A stretch of DNA of 22,584 bases from an uncultured Candidatus Melainabacteria bacterium (GCA_937895785.1 CALBKW010000141.1:1-22584), one strand, 5' to 3'; numbered from the stretch's first letter, positions 7,479-15,397 are shown. Numbers and translations are program-made. The notes: a model not told the origin generated them from the sequence alone.

Positions 7479-7851
7479 AATTTTTAGCCCAATAATAACC
7501 TGCTGCTGCAACTAAAACGCATAAGAACACGCTCAAAATTGTATAATAAATTGCAATAAAATAATCGCCACGCTTTATAATATCAAAAACTTCAAATGCG
7601 AACGTACTAAAGGTTGTAAAACCTCCGCACAAACCTATTGTCATAGCACACTTAACATTTTCTGGAATATCAGTTGCGCCATCAAAATAAGCAACCAACA
7701 ACCCTAACACAAAAGAACCTATTAAATTTACTGTCAATGTAGCTAGAGGTAAGTTGAAATTGAAGCATCTTAAATAAGCTAGACTTGTTAAAAAACGTAA
7801 AACAGCTCCTATTCCACCACCGATAAATACTGCTATTGTATTTAAAAACAT
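7465..7851 (-). CDS. crcB: Fluoride exporter CrcB/FluC
   Basis: 128 residues, four predicted membrane helices, standard length. Family marks are GGGIGAVLR (11-19), N42 with NLIGSFVLG (42-50), and GGFTTFSTF (76-84), whose phenylalanines line the fluoride path. The protein works as an antiparallel dual-topology dimer that lets fluoride leave the cell. It follows metK after a terminator and reads into the formyltransferase with a short overlap. AAAAGG lies about 10 nt before the ATG. I looked for a fluoride riboswitch in the 66-bp gap and found none. The gap is mostly the metK terminator, so expression may depend on read-through or a weak promoter. Confidence 0.93.
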   Translation of the reverse strand: MFLNTIAVFIGGGIGAVLRFLTSLAYLRCFNFNLPLATLTVNLIGSFVLGLLVAYFDGATDIPENVKCAMTIGLCGGFTTFSTFAFEVFDIIKRGDYFIAIYYTILSVFLCVLVAAAGYYWAKNYVYY

Positions 7852-7877
7852 AAATAATTACCTTTTCAATTTGTACT

Positions 7878-7906
7878 AAAAAAGGGCGTTATAAAAGCGC
7901 CCTTTT
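7878..7906 (-). terminator. metK rho-independent terminator
   Basis: AAAAGGGCG (7880-7888) pairs with CGCCCTTTT (7898-7906), a 9-bp stem with a 9-nt loop. A T-rich run follows on the minus strand. It begins 12 bp past the metK stop. Confidence 0.85.
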
Positions 7907-7917
7907 AATTTCACTCA

Positions 7918-9189
7918 CTAAACCAAAGCTTCATATTTTTCAGCTTGAGTTTTCAATGCTTCTGCTTTGTCTGTTTCTTCCCATGGAACTTCAATATCAG
8001 TTCTGCCCATGTGTCCATAAGCAGCAAGTTTTTGATAGAATTTACCACCATTTTTTGCTGGTAAATTTCTTAAATCAAATTTGTTAATAATGCCTACAGG
8101 TCTTAAATCAAAGTTTTTATTTACCAATTCTGATAAATCTTCATCTGCAATTTTACCTGTTCCAAAGGTATCAACTAACACAGAAATAGGTTCAGCAACA
8201 CCAATTGCATAAGCTAATTCAATTTCACATTTTTCTGCTAATCCAGCTTTTACAATATTTTTAGCAACATATCTAGCTGCATAAGCTGCAGAACGGTCAA
8301 CTTTTGTTGGATCTTTTCCTGAGAAAGCTCCGCCACCATGTCTTGAATAACCACCATAAGTATCTACGATAATTTTTCTACCTGTAACACCAGCATCACC
8401 TTGAGGACCACCAATTACGAAACGTCCAGAAGGATTTACTAAAATAACTGTGTTTTCATCAGGTTTAATTTTTTCATTTTTAAACACGAAATCAATTACG
8501 TGTTGTTTAATATCATTTTTGATAATTTCTTGAACTTTTATGTTATCACTAATTGTACCAATTACAGGGTCATGTTGAGTTGAAATTAAAACAGTGTGGA
8601 TTCTTGCAGGTTTGCCGTCTTTATATTCAACAGTAACTTGAGATTTTCCATCAGGTCTTAAATAATCAACAATACCTTTTTTTCTAACTCTTGATAATCT
8701 ATAAGATAATTTATGAGCCAAACTAATTGGTAAAGGCATCAATTCAGGTGTTTCGTTACAAGCGTAACCAAACATAATACCTTGGTCACCTGCACCAATT
8801 TCTTCCGTTTCACTTGCAGAAGTATCTGCATTGTCGTTTCTTGATTCTAAAGCCTTGTTTACACCACCAGCAATATCTGTTGATTGTTCATCAATACTTG
8901 TTAAAACAGCGCAAGTTTTATAATCAAACCCACCACCATTTTCGCCAACATAGCCAATATTCTTGATTGTTTGTCTAACTACAGATGGGATATCTACATA
9001 ACAATCAGATGTAATTTCCCCACAAACTAAAGCCATACCAGTTGTAACTGTTGTTTCTGCAGCTACTCTTGATTTGTTGTCCTTAGTTAAAAACTCATCT
9101 AAAATTGCGTCTGAAATTTGATCGCATACTTTGTCTGGGTGTCCTTCTGTTACAGATTCAGAAGTAAATAAATAATTTTTAAATGCCAT
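7918..9189 (-). CDS. metK: S-adenosylmethionine synthetase MetK
   Basis: 423 residues; family members are about 385-425. It carries the ATP-binding GHPDK (16-20) with following DQISDAILD, the hexapeptide region GAGDQGIMFGYA (132-143) and the P-loop-like GGGAFSGKDP (285-294). The enzyme makes SAM from methionine and ATP in the cytosol as a tetramer. The ATG is preceded by AAGGAGG, a strong site. A leader of about 65 nt with a possible pseudoknot lies upstream. A strong terminator ends the unit, so metK is likely transcribed alone. RlmN and TrmD, encoded in this window, use its product SAM, and the encoded YkgJ-like protein is often found with such genes. Confidence 0.97.
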   Translation of the reverse strand: MAFKNYLFTSESVTEGHPDKVCDQISDAILDEFLTKDNKSRVAAETTVTTGMALVCGEITSDCYVDIPSVVRQTIKNIGYVGENGGGFDYKTCAVLTSIDEQSTDIAGGVNKALESRNDNADTSASETEEIGAGDQGIMFGYACNETPELMPLPISLAHKLSYRLSRVRKKGIVDYLRPDGKSQVTVEYKDGKPARIHTVLISTQHDPVIGTISDNIKVQEIIKNDIKQHVIDFVFKNEKIKPDENTVILVNPSGRFVIGGPQGDAGVTGRKIIVDTYGGYSRHGGGAFSGKDPTKVDRSAAYAARYVAKNIVKAGLAEKCEIELAYAIGVAEPISVLVDTFGTGKIADEDLSELVNKNFDLRPVGIINKFDLRNLPAKNGGKFYQKLAAYGHMGRTDIEVPWEETDKAEALKTQAEKYEALV

Positions 9190-9215
9190 AGCATTCCTCC
9201 TTAATTTATATCTGC

Positions 9216-9252
9216 GCCGGTAAGTTTTTTAATTCCGACCCGGCATACTTAC
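9216..9252 (-). promoter_or_regulatory. Candidate structured leader of metK (pseudoknot or competing hairpins)
   Basis: Reading on the minus strand, GTAAGT (9252-9247) is complementary to ACTTAC (9225-9220). Between them GCCGG (9244-9240) is complementary to CCGGC (9220-9216), which directly follows and shares one base. The two helices interlock as an H-type pseudoknot with a 14-nt A-rich connector, or compete as two alternative hairpins. A GATAAT -10-like box (9264-9259) would start transcription close to 9252, so the structure would open the mRNA. It ends about 15 nt before AAGGAGG. It does not match a SAM riboswitch class I can recall. Confidence 0.4.
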
Positions 9253-9353
9253 TTTTATTATCGTAAATCAAATAACATTTAAAAGCAAATTATTACGCAT
9301 TATTTCGTTTGTAAATATTTTATTAAGAAGTGATTGTTTTTCTATAAATAGAT

Positions 9354-9365
9354 TATAATAAGAGT
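9354..9365 (+). promoter_or_regulatory. Promoter -10 of the four-winged-helix regulator, predicted leaderless
   Basis: A perfect TATAAT (9354-9359) stands exactly 6 nt before the ATG at 9366, with no Shine-Dalgarno between. Transcription is expected to start at or within a base of the ATG. The -35 region (TGATTG, 17-bp spacing) is poor. Confidence 0.5.
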
Positions 9366-10496
9366 ATGGAAAAATTCGTTCAACTTGATAAAACTAAACT
9401 TAATCACATTCCAATTAGCGAATTTGCCGATTTTATCCACCAAGACTACGAAGGCTCTAAGACAGAGTATCTCGTTAAACACATTGAAAAGTGGATTTTA
9501 GATAATTACGACAAAACAATCCACGCAAATGATTTAATGCCAACAAAGAAACTTATGTCAGATTTACTTGATATCAGCACTGGAACAATTCAAAATATAT
9601 ACCGAACACTTGAGGATAAAGGACTTTTATACTCAAAACAATGCATTGGCACAATGATTGCGGATATTCATAATAAGAATGTAAAACTTAGAAAATCTGT
9701 TTCTAAAAAAGATTTTGCAATTGAATTAATAAAAACCTTCATTCAAAAAAATAAACTAAAAGCTGGGCAACAATTACCTTCTGCCCGTGCAATTTCTCAA
9801 TACATCGGCATTCCAACCAATACTACAAGAATGGCAATGGAAAGTCTTATTATCCAAGGAATTATTGAAAAAACTGATAACAAAGACCAAAATTGGATTT
9901 TAAAATCAAACAAGTTTGAGCTTAAACAAAATAGTTCAAAATCGTTGATTACAAACATCGTTGCTGATATAAAAAAATACATTTCTAACAATATGCGAAT
10001 TGGTGACAAAATGCCAACTCATGCACAATTAGCCAAAAACTTGAAGGTTAGTGTAAAAACAATTCACGATAGTCTTGAAATTTTAATTGGAGAAGGAATA
10101 TTACTTCCAAAACGAGGACGTTACGGCACTTGCGTTGTAAAAATGCCTGACGATTCAAAATTGCAACCTCAAATTGAAACTTCAATTTTTGCAAAATCTC
10201 AAATTACTGCAAGGTATCACTATGAAAGAATCCAAGATTCAATAAAAAATATGATTATTGAAAAATATTCGCTTCATTCAAAACTTCCTTCAATTATGGA
10301 AATGGCAAACCTTATGGACGTAAGCCCAAACACAATTAGAAAAGCGTTTGCAAACCTTGCAGAGGAAGGGTATTTAACATTTACAAGAGGTCGTTATGGC
10401 GGAACTTTCGTTAAAGCAATGCCAAAATCACCTTCAAATCAACCATTTGAGTGGGTTGCCGTTAACCCTAAATATGCAACATACTCTGATAACTAA
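9366..10496 (+). CDS. GntR-like transcriptional regulator with four tandem winged-helix domains
   Basis: 376 residues made almost entirely of four GntR-type winged helix-turn-helix units: about 33-100 (MPTKKLMSDLLDISTGTIQN), 115-180 (LPSARAISQYIGIPTNTTRM), 194-262 (MPTHAQLAKNLKVSVKTIHD) and 278-352 (LPSIMEMANLMDVSPNTIRK). Each has the L/MP-S/T entry to the recognition helix. Units 3 and 4 end with a matching wing, GRYGTCV and GRYGGTFV. There is no C-terminal effector domain (FCD, UTRA or aminotransferase), so ligand sensing is not evident. It may bind an extended or repeated operator. It is divergent from metK across 176 bp and could act on that region. Its stop codon overlaps that of trmD on the other strand. 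Confidence 0.85.
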   Translation: MEKFVQLDKTKLNHIPISEFADFIHQDYEGSKTEYLVKHIEKWILDNYDKTIHANDLMPTKKLMSDLLDISTGTIQNIYRTLEDKGLLYSKQCIGTMIADIHNKNVKLRKSVSKKDFAIELIKTFIQKNKLKAGQQLPSARAISQYIGIPTNTTRMAMESLIIQGIIEKTDNKDQNWILKSNKFELKQNSSKSLITNIVADIKKYISNNMRIGDKMPTHAQLAKNLKVSVKTIHDSLEILIGEGILLPKRGRYGTCVVKMPDDSKLQPQIETSIFAKSQITARYHYERIQDSIKNMIIEKYSLHSKLPSIMEMANLMDVSPNTIRKAFANLAEEGYLTFTRGRYGGTFVKAMPKSPSNQPFEWVAVNPKYATYSDN

Positions 10497-11182
10497 TTAT
10501 TTTGCGTATATTTTTCAAACAAATCTGGACGGCGTTCTTTTGTGCGTTCTAACATTTTTTGATGCCTAAATTGATTGATTTCTTTATGATTACCGTTCAA
10601 TAAAACTTCAGGAACTTGCAAACCTCTGTATTCTCTAGGTTTTGTGTATTGTGGATATTCAAGCAATCCTTCTTCAAAACTGTCACAATCAGCAGATTCT
10701 ATTTTGCCCAAAACACCTTCTAATTTACGGCTAACACAGTCGATTAAGCAAAGCGCTGGCAATTCACCACCAGTCAAAACAAAGTCGCCAATTGAGATTT
10801 CGCGAGGCTGTATAATTTCTCTAATTCGTTCATCAAAACCCTCGTAATGACCGCAAAGAATTACAACTTGCTCAAAACTAGCCAGTTCCTTTGCAACATT
10901 GTTATCAAAAGGTTGACCTTGAGGGGTCATCATTATTGTACAAGATTTTTTTAACTTTTTAACACTTTCGTAAGCATCAACATAAGGTTGAGCCATCAAA
11001 ACCATTCCTGCACCACCACCATAAGGCGTATCATCTACTTTTTTATGTCTATCTAATGTAAAATCCCGTGGATTTATTGCTTTTACAGAAATAATATTTG
11101 CCGAGGTTGCACGTTTTAGAATACTGCAATTACAGTAAGAGTCTATCATTTCAGGAAACAGGGTTAATACATCAAATTGCAT
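10493..11182 (-). CDS. trmD: tRNA (guanine-N1)-methyltransferase TrmD
   Basis: 229 residues, a typical TrmD. SPOUT-fold knot motifs are present: PYGGGAGM (53-60), GHYEGFDER (111-119) and IGDFVLTGGE (131-140). It methylates G37 of tRNAs using SAM and prevents frameshifting. It acts as a dimer in the cytosol. Its ATG overlaps the rimM stop (TAATG), the usual rimM-trmD pairing. The expected downstream rplS is absent because the gene runs head-on into the GntR-like gene. No terminator lies after the stop. Confidence 0.97.
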   Translation of the reverse strand: MQFDVLTLFPEMIDSYCNCSILKRATSANIISVKAINPRDFTLDRHKKVDDTPYGGGAGMVLMAQPYVDAYESVKKLKKSCTIMMTPQGQPFDNNVAKELASFEQVVILCGHYEGFDERIREIIQPREISIGDFVLTGGELPALCLIDCVSRKLEGVLGKIESADCDSFEEGLLEYPQYTKPREYRGLQVPEVLLNGNHKEINQFRHQKMLERTKERRPDLFEKYTQNN

Positions 11183-11697
11183 TACTCAATTAACCCCTGA
11201 ATTTCATTGATATAAATCTTTTTGTTATCTAAATCGACTTCTGGCACTAATTCGTCAACAAAAGGAACTAACGAAATTTTCTTTGATAAACCTCTAACTG
11301 ATAACAAATCGTTTGCGCCATTGTTTGAAACACCAACAACAACACCGACTTTTTTGTCTTTTGAATAAACATCTAGACCAACAAGGTCGTCAATTAAGTA
11401 TTCACCTTCGTCAAGAGCTTCTTCAAAATCCTCTTGAGGAACATAAAGCAAGCAATTTTTATAAACTAAAATATCATTTATTGAGTTTATTCCTTCAAAT
11501 TTCAAAATTGCAAACTTGTTATTAAATTTGATAGATTTAACTTTAACCTTTTTGTACTCGTTTTCAAAATAAATATAAACATGCGAAAGAGTTTTCAAAA
11601 AATCGGCCTGATTTTTTGAATATCCAACCTTTGCTTCACCTTGAACTCCGTGAAAGTTTAATATTTTACCTATTGAAATATACTTACTATTCTGCAT
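11182..11697 (-). CDS. rimM: Ribosome maturation factor RimM
   Basis: 171 residues from the ATG at 11697. A GTG at 11724 would add nine residues inside the upstream gene and does not fit the family start. The N-terminal beta-barrel begins YISIGKILNFHGVQGEAKV, the standard RimM opening. The C-terminal PRC-barrel part includes YLIDDLVGLDVY and NDLLSVRG. RimM binds ribosomal protein S19 and helps mature the 30S head. It overlaps the RGG-type gene by 11 bp and trmD by one base, so the three are likely co-translated. Confidence 0.94.
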   Translation of the reverse strand: MQNSKYISIGKILNFHGVQGEAKVGYSKNQADFLKTLSHVYIYFENEYKKVKVKSIKFNNKFAILKFEGINSINDILVYKNCLLYVPQEDFEEALDEGEYLIDDLVGLDVYSKDKKVGVVVGVSNNGANDLLSVRGLSKKISLVPFVDELVPEVDLDNKKIYINEIQGLIE

Positions 11698-12907
11698 CTT
11701 CAACTTTTTTAGGTTTTCTACCACGAGTTTTCTTTTCTGGTTTTTCTTCTGTAGCTTCGACTTCTTCTGAAACCTCTTCTACTTCTGCTGATTTTTTAGT
11801 TCTTGTAGATTTTTTAGGTTTTTCTTCAGCCTCTGCAGTTTCATCATCAGCCTTAGCTTTTTTTGCTCTAGTTTTTTTAGGCTTTTCTTCTGTAGTTTCA
11901 GCTTCTTTCTTTTGGTTCTTAAATTCTTCAGGAGCATCTTCTCTATCTGGATTCCATCTATCTAATCCCATTTGCGCTCTGATTAAGCCGATGCCTACGT
12001 GAACACGCCATTCATCCATTTTCAATTGTACTGCAATAATTTTATGGCAACCAATTGGAGGTAATGGCAATAATGGTTCATAAAGACTTCTGATAGCCAT
12101 TAATTGATCTGGTGAAATAGCCAATTTACGTTTAGGGAATGGCAATTTAGGCAACATCATTTTTTGACGTACCAAATTTATACCAAAGAATACTTTTCTT
12201 GGTTCCAAACCGATTTTTTCACCGATTACTTCATGAGCATCTGGATTTGGTAAAGGCAACATTGCTTTGTACAATGCTTCAATTTGTTCCAATTGCTCCT
12301 TGTTAATTAAAAGTTGTTTTTGTGGTTTTTGCGGTCTGCCGCCGCCCATTGGTCTACGTTGTTGGAAACCTCCACCTTGTGGTCGTCTTTGTTGAAAACC
12401 GCCTTGTTGAGGTCTGCGTTGTTGATATCCGCCTTGGTTTCTTTGTTGATAACCACCTTGATTACGGTCATATCCGCCTCTTTGTTGGTATCCACCTTGG
12501 TTTCTGTCATATCCACCACGTTGTTGGTAACCACCTCTTTGCTGATATCCGCCACGTTGTTGATATCCACCTTGGTTTCTATCGTAATTATTTCTTTGAG
12601 GTCTGTCATATCCACCTGCTGAGTAACCGCCAGCAGAGTATCCTCCAGCCGAATAGCCTCCCGCAGAATAACCACCAGCAGAGTATCCGCCTGCTGAATA
12701 TGAACCGTTTTCTGAGTTATAATTTTGTTGTTCTTGGCTATTTTGATTATCTTGTTGCTCTTGGTGTTGATGTTCTTGTTGTTGACCTGAATCACCACCA
12801 GATGGCATCATACTTTTATCAGGATACAAACAATTCGGACAAATAACCCTTTTCGGATTTTTTGTTTCAAATTCTACTCCACACTTAATACATTTGTTTA
12901 CATACAT
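11687..12907 (-). CDS. Zinc-ribbon, YSAGG/RGG low-complexity protein with duplicated LPLP domain (unrecognised)
   Basis: 406 residues in five blocks. (1) A zinc ribbon, C6xxC9 and C23xxC26. (2) A Q/N/H-rich stretch, 42-67. (3) Six perfect YSAGG repeats, 70-99, then a Q/R/G/Y tract to about 196 with GGYQQRGG, DRNQGG and QQRRPQ units. (4) Two related helical modules, about 201-258 and 264-320, both with xLPLPxxxxH, xGIxLxR and a following hydrophobic M. (5) A Lys/Glu tail with three EEKP-K/E-K repeats (KPKKTRAKK, KPKKSTRTKK, KKTRGRKPKK). The composition suggests RNA or DNA binding and possibly condensate formation; that is inference. No family was recognised. It leads the rimM-trmD operon, where rpsP and the KH-protein gene often sit. 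GAGG lies 8 nt before the ATG. Confidence 0.85.
   Translation of the reverse strand: MYVNKCIKCGVEFETKNPKRVICPNCLYPDKSMMPSGGDSGQQQEHQHQEQQDNQNSQEQQNYNSENGSYSAGGYSAGGYSAGGYSAGGYSAGGYSAGGYDRPQRNNYDRNQGGYQQRGGYQQRGGYQQRGGYDRNQGGYQQRGGYDRNQGGYQQRNQGGYQQRRPQQGGFQQRRPQGGGFQQRRPMGGGRPQKPQKQLLINKEQLEQIEALYKAMLPLPNPDAHEVIGEKIGLEPRKVFFGINLVRQKMMLPKLPFPKRKLAISPDQLMAIRSLYEPLLPLPPIGCHKIIAVQLKMDEWRVHVGIGLIRAQMGLDRWNPDREDAPEEFKNQKKEAETTEEKPKKTRAKKAKADDETAEAEEKPKKSTRTKKSAEVEEVSEEVEATEEKPEKKTRGRKPKKVEDAE
12611..12700 (-). repeat. Six tandem 15-bp repeats encoding YSAGG
   Basis: Six consecutive 15-bp units encode YSAGG without a single amino-acid change. All six differ in DNA sequence through synonymous codons (for example TATTCAGCAGGCGGA versus TACTCTGCTGGTGGT). 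This points to old repeats held by selection on the protein rather than fresh slippage. Confidence 0.9.
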
Positions 12908-13030
12908 AAGACATGCCTCTTTTTATTGGGTTTCTTTTCTGCTTTAATTCCTTTAATTCCTAATCCTAACAATAATAACGGACTAATTTAGAATATAACT
13001 ACTTTCAAAATTTCTAATATCTTTACATGT

Positions 13031-13039
13031 ATTATAGCA
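13031..13039 (-). promoter_or_regulatory. Extended -10 promoter of the RGG-protein/rimM/trmD unit
   Basis: TGC-TATAAT reads leftwards at 13039-13031, just after the dtd stop, giving an extended -10. Transcription would start near 13024 and leave a leader of about 116 nt before the ATG at 12907. That leader is A-rich with direct AGGAATTAAA-like repeats (about 12945-12965). No clear -35 is seen. Confidence 0.5.
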
Positions 13040-13047
13040 AAAAAAAA

Positions 13048-13485
13048 TTATTTTTCTAGCATGAAAGTTACAGGACCATCATTAATTAGTGATATTTCCA
13101 TCATAGCACCGAATTTTCCAGTACCCACGCTAATATCCAGCCTCTTAACTAACGTAACAAATTCTTCATATAATTTATTTGCAAGGTCTGGTCTTTCAGA
13201 TTTATCAAAACTTGGACGAGTTCCTTTTTTACAATTTCCGCATAACGTAAACTGAGATACAATCAGCATTTCACCATTTATATCCTTCAATGACTTATTC
13301 ATTTTACCGTTTTCATCCTCAAAAATACGCAAATTAACAACTTTTTGTGCAACCCATTCAATTTGTTCTTTTGTATCACCTTTTTCAATACCAACTAGCG
13401 CCAAAATACCTTTACCTATTGACGAATAAAGCTTGTTGTCTATTGTGCAAGATGCATTTTTAACTCTTTGTATTAAGCATTTCAT
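13048..13485 (-). CDS. dtd: D-aminoacyl-tRNA deacylase Dtd
   Basis: 145 residues, full length. It starts MKCLIQRVKNASCTI, has the catalytic-pocket SQFTL (77-81) and the cross-subunit Gly-cisPro motif in NDGPVT (135-140). The homodimer frees tRNA from D-amino acids, and from glycine wrongly attached to tRNA-Ala. It overlaps the 3' end of the Maf-like gene by 26 bp and is the last gene of the ykgJ-trpB-rlmN-maf-dtd unit. The next gene has its own promoter right after the dtd stop. Confidence 0.96.
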   Translation of the reverse strand: MKCLIQRVKNASCTIDNKLYSSIGKGILALVGIEKGDTKEQIEWVAQKVVNLRIFEDENGKMNKSLKDINGEMLIVSQFTLCGNCKKGTRPSFDKSERPDLANKLYEEFVTLVKRLDISVGTGKFGAMMEISLINDGPVTFMLEK

Positions 13486-15397
13486 TTATAAATTCAACCT
13501 TTTTATCTAAAATATCTGTAATAAATTTTATATCTTTGGAAATAGAAGTAAAATATTGTTTTAAATTTCCAAATAACAACTCAATTGATTTTGCATCTGT
13601 AATTTGATATTTTTGCAAATTATATGAAATTGTATAGCTTGCAGATTTATGAATAAATTTATATATTAATGACTTTTTAGAATAACTTTTTGACATATCT
13701 ACATACAATATCATAAGTTGTTTAAAATAAGCTCCAGCACGAGAATTAATCGTTTCATTATTGATTGAATATTCACGTTCATAACTTCCAATTAAATTAT
13801 TCGCTTTATTCATCAATTTTTGAATTTCTATTAAAGTTGTAACTTCATTTTCAATTGATGATTTAATTTCACGTAAATCATAATCGCAAGTTTCATTCAA
13901 TGTAACTTTTTCAAGAGGTTTAGAATTGTTTAACAATTCTTCTAAAGGCACGTCTTCAAAACCTTTAATCTTTGCACCTTCCAATGAAGTGTTAAACAAA
14001 TTCAAATCATTTCCGTAATCTTGTGCAAATTCTTCAAATTGAGAGATAAACGAACCATAATCTGCGGTTGTTGGTAATTTGTTGCCCTTTATACCGTCGA
14101 CGTAATACAATTTTGCATTAAGATTTTCTATATAGCGATTTAATGCCTTATTTTTTTCTTCTTCAGTTGCAGAAGAATTTGCAAACAAAGCGTGTTTTAG
14201 GCGATTTTCTTCACCTTTAGCAATCGTAACTTCAACTTTTCCAGTTTGTGGATTTTCTTTATAAACAAGTCCTCTATTTGTACCTGCTGAGTAACATTTT
14301 CCATCAGTAAATGCCAAATCTTGCCCTATTAAAATTATGTTTTTGCAACCTAAAAACATTGCCGAGTACAATGCAGTATAAGAAACTGTACCACTTGAAA
14401 TATATGGATTTGTATCTATTTTGGCAAAATCTGCCCATACTAGATTTGCAACAGAAGTACACGACGGATAGGAAATTCTACCTTTAAATTTCATTTTATG
14501 CATTGACGTATGAGTGTATGGCTCTAAAATTAAATATGAATTTGAAATATCAACTCCTTCTAATTGAGTTGAAGAGTCAAATTGTTCAATACATACAACA
14601 AAATCTGGTGTAATACCGTTTTTAAACAATGTCCTCGCTGCTTGCGAAACAGCTATTATTAAAACATTGTCCTTATATTTCTTTAGAGTTTCAACATTTT
14701 TGTCTAAACTTGGACCTGCCGAAACAACAACCGCAGTTTTATCTTTGTAAATATCCTTAAAATCCAAGAGCTGAGGTTCGTCTATCAAATACGAAATATT
14801 TTCGCATACTAATTTTACTGCTGGACGCAATTTGGTTTTGAAATAGTTTTCATTCAATATTGAACGCCCCATCAAGGCTTGCATTTCATTTGCAAAAAAG
14901 TTTAACTCATTTTTAAACAATTTTGCATAAGACGGAAGAAATGAAATGACTGTTTCAGAATTTGAAATTCTCAAACCAGCATAAGCGTTTTTAAATTTTT
15001 CAAAATCATACACATTGTTCTTTGAAAGTTCGTGTGATAAATCTGCAACTTCCAAGGTACTCGCTAAAATTTCTAAACTTGGTTCATACACCAAAACAAT
15101 TCCCTTAGATTTTAGAGCAAACTGTTGAAACAAATATCCAATACCAAAACCAAACACTAAATGCATCATCAAAGGCGAGTTAGTGACTTTTGAAAATATA
15201 TTTTTAGCCTCGATTTCTGCACCAATTAAATCGTGCAGTGGAACACCGTTGTAATTTAGATTTGCTTCTTGAAGTGCTGTATTAGAAAATTGAATATCCT
15301 GAGTAAGATATTCCAATTTCATAAGTTTATCACACAACTCTTGATTATATCTTGAAATTTGTTTTAAATTAGCATCTAGTATTGGGTTATTTTTCAA
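13460..15397 (-). CDS. Maf-like (DUF115) motility-associated glycosyltransferase family protein
   Basis: 645 residues. An N-terminal Rossmann-like part (FGFGIGYLF at 82-90, YEP at 104-106) is followed by the DUF115/MAF_flag10 core from about 215: AVVVSAGPSLDKN (SAGPSLD 226-232), PDFVVCIEQFD, SSGTVSYTALYSA and ILIGQDLAFTDGK. The C-terminal 200 residues are mostly helical. Maf proteins transfer nonulosonic acids to flagellin in flagellated bacteria, but DUF115 proteins also occur without flagella. No flagellar gene is in the window, so the acceptor is unknown. The start is TTG at 15397: an in-frame stop lies just upstream, AGAGGA sits about 9 nt before it, and it overlaps rlmN by 11 bp. The next internal ATG would lose 25 conserved-looking residues. 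Confidence 0.85.
   Translation of the reverse strand: MKNNPILDANLKQISRYNQELCDKLMKLEYLTQDIQFSNTALQEANLNYNGVPLHDLIGAEIEAKNIFSKVTNSPLMMHLVFGFGIGYLFQQFALKSKGIVLVYEPSLEILASTLEVADLSHELSKNNVYDFEKFKNAYAGLRISNSETVISFLPSYAKLFKNELNFFANEMQALMGRSILNENYFKTKLRPAVKLVCENISYLIDEPQLLDFKDIYKDKTAVVVSAGPSLDKNVETLKKYKDNVLIIAVSQAARTLFKNGITPDFVVCIEQFDSSTQLEGVDISNSYLILEPYTHTSMHKMKFKGRISYPSCTSVANLVWADFAKIDTNPYISSGTVSYTALYSAMFLGCKNIILIGQDLAFTDGKCYSAGTNRGLVYKENPQTGKVEVTIAKGEENRLKHALFANSSATEEEKNKALNRYIENLNAKLYYVDGIKGNKLPTTADYGSFISQFEEFAQDYGNDLNLFNTSLEGAKIKGFEDVPLEELLNNSKPLEKVTLNETCDYDLREIKSSIENEVTTLIEIQKLMNKANNLIGSYEREYSINNETINSRAGAYFKQLMILYVDMSKSYSKKSLIYKFIHKSASYTISYNLQKYQITDAKSIELLFGNLKQYFTSISKDIKFITDILDKKVEFINEMLNTKS

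Noticed and set aside
7479..7511. TTG start for the formyltransferase gene
   Set aside because: It would extend the overlap with crcB to 47 bp; the ATG at 7478 fits the family N-terminus better.
7852..7917. Fluoride riboswitch before crcB
   Set aside because: The gap is short and filled by the metK terminator; none of the conserved fluoride-riboswitch core is visible.
9190..9300. Known SAM-I, SAM-II or SMK-box riboswitch before metK
   Set aside because: The expected core sequences are absent; only an unclassified pseudoknot-like pairing is reported.
11698..11724. GTG start for rimM
   Set aside because: The extra nine residues are Lys-rich, read through the end of the previous gene and do not match RimM openings.
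12307..12846. Long open frames on both strands across the repeat region of the RGG-type protein
   Set aside because: They are low-complexity shadows of the 15-bp and GGYQQR repeats; the -1 frame and plus-strand frames have no ribosome site and no sensible composition.
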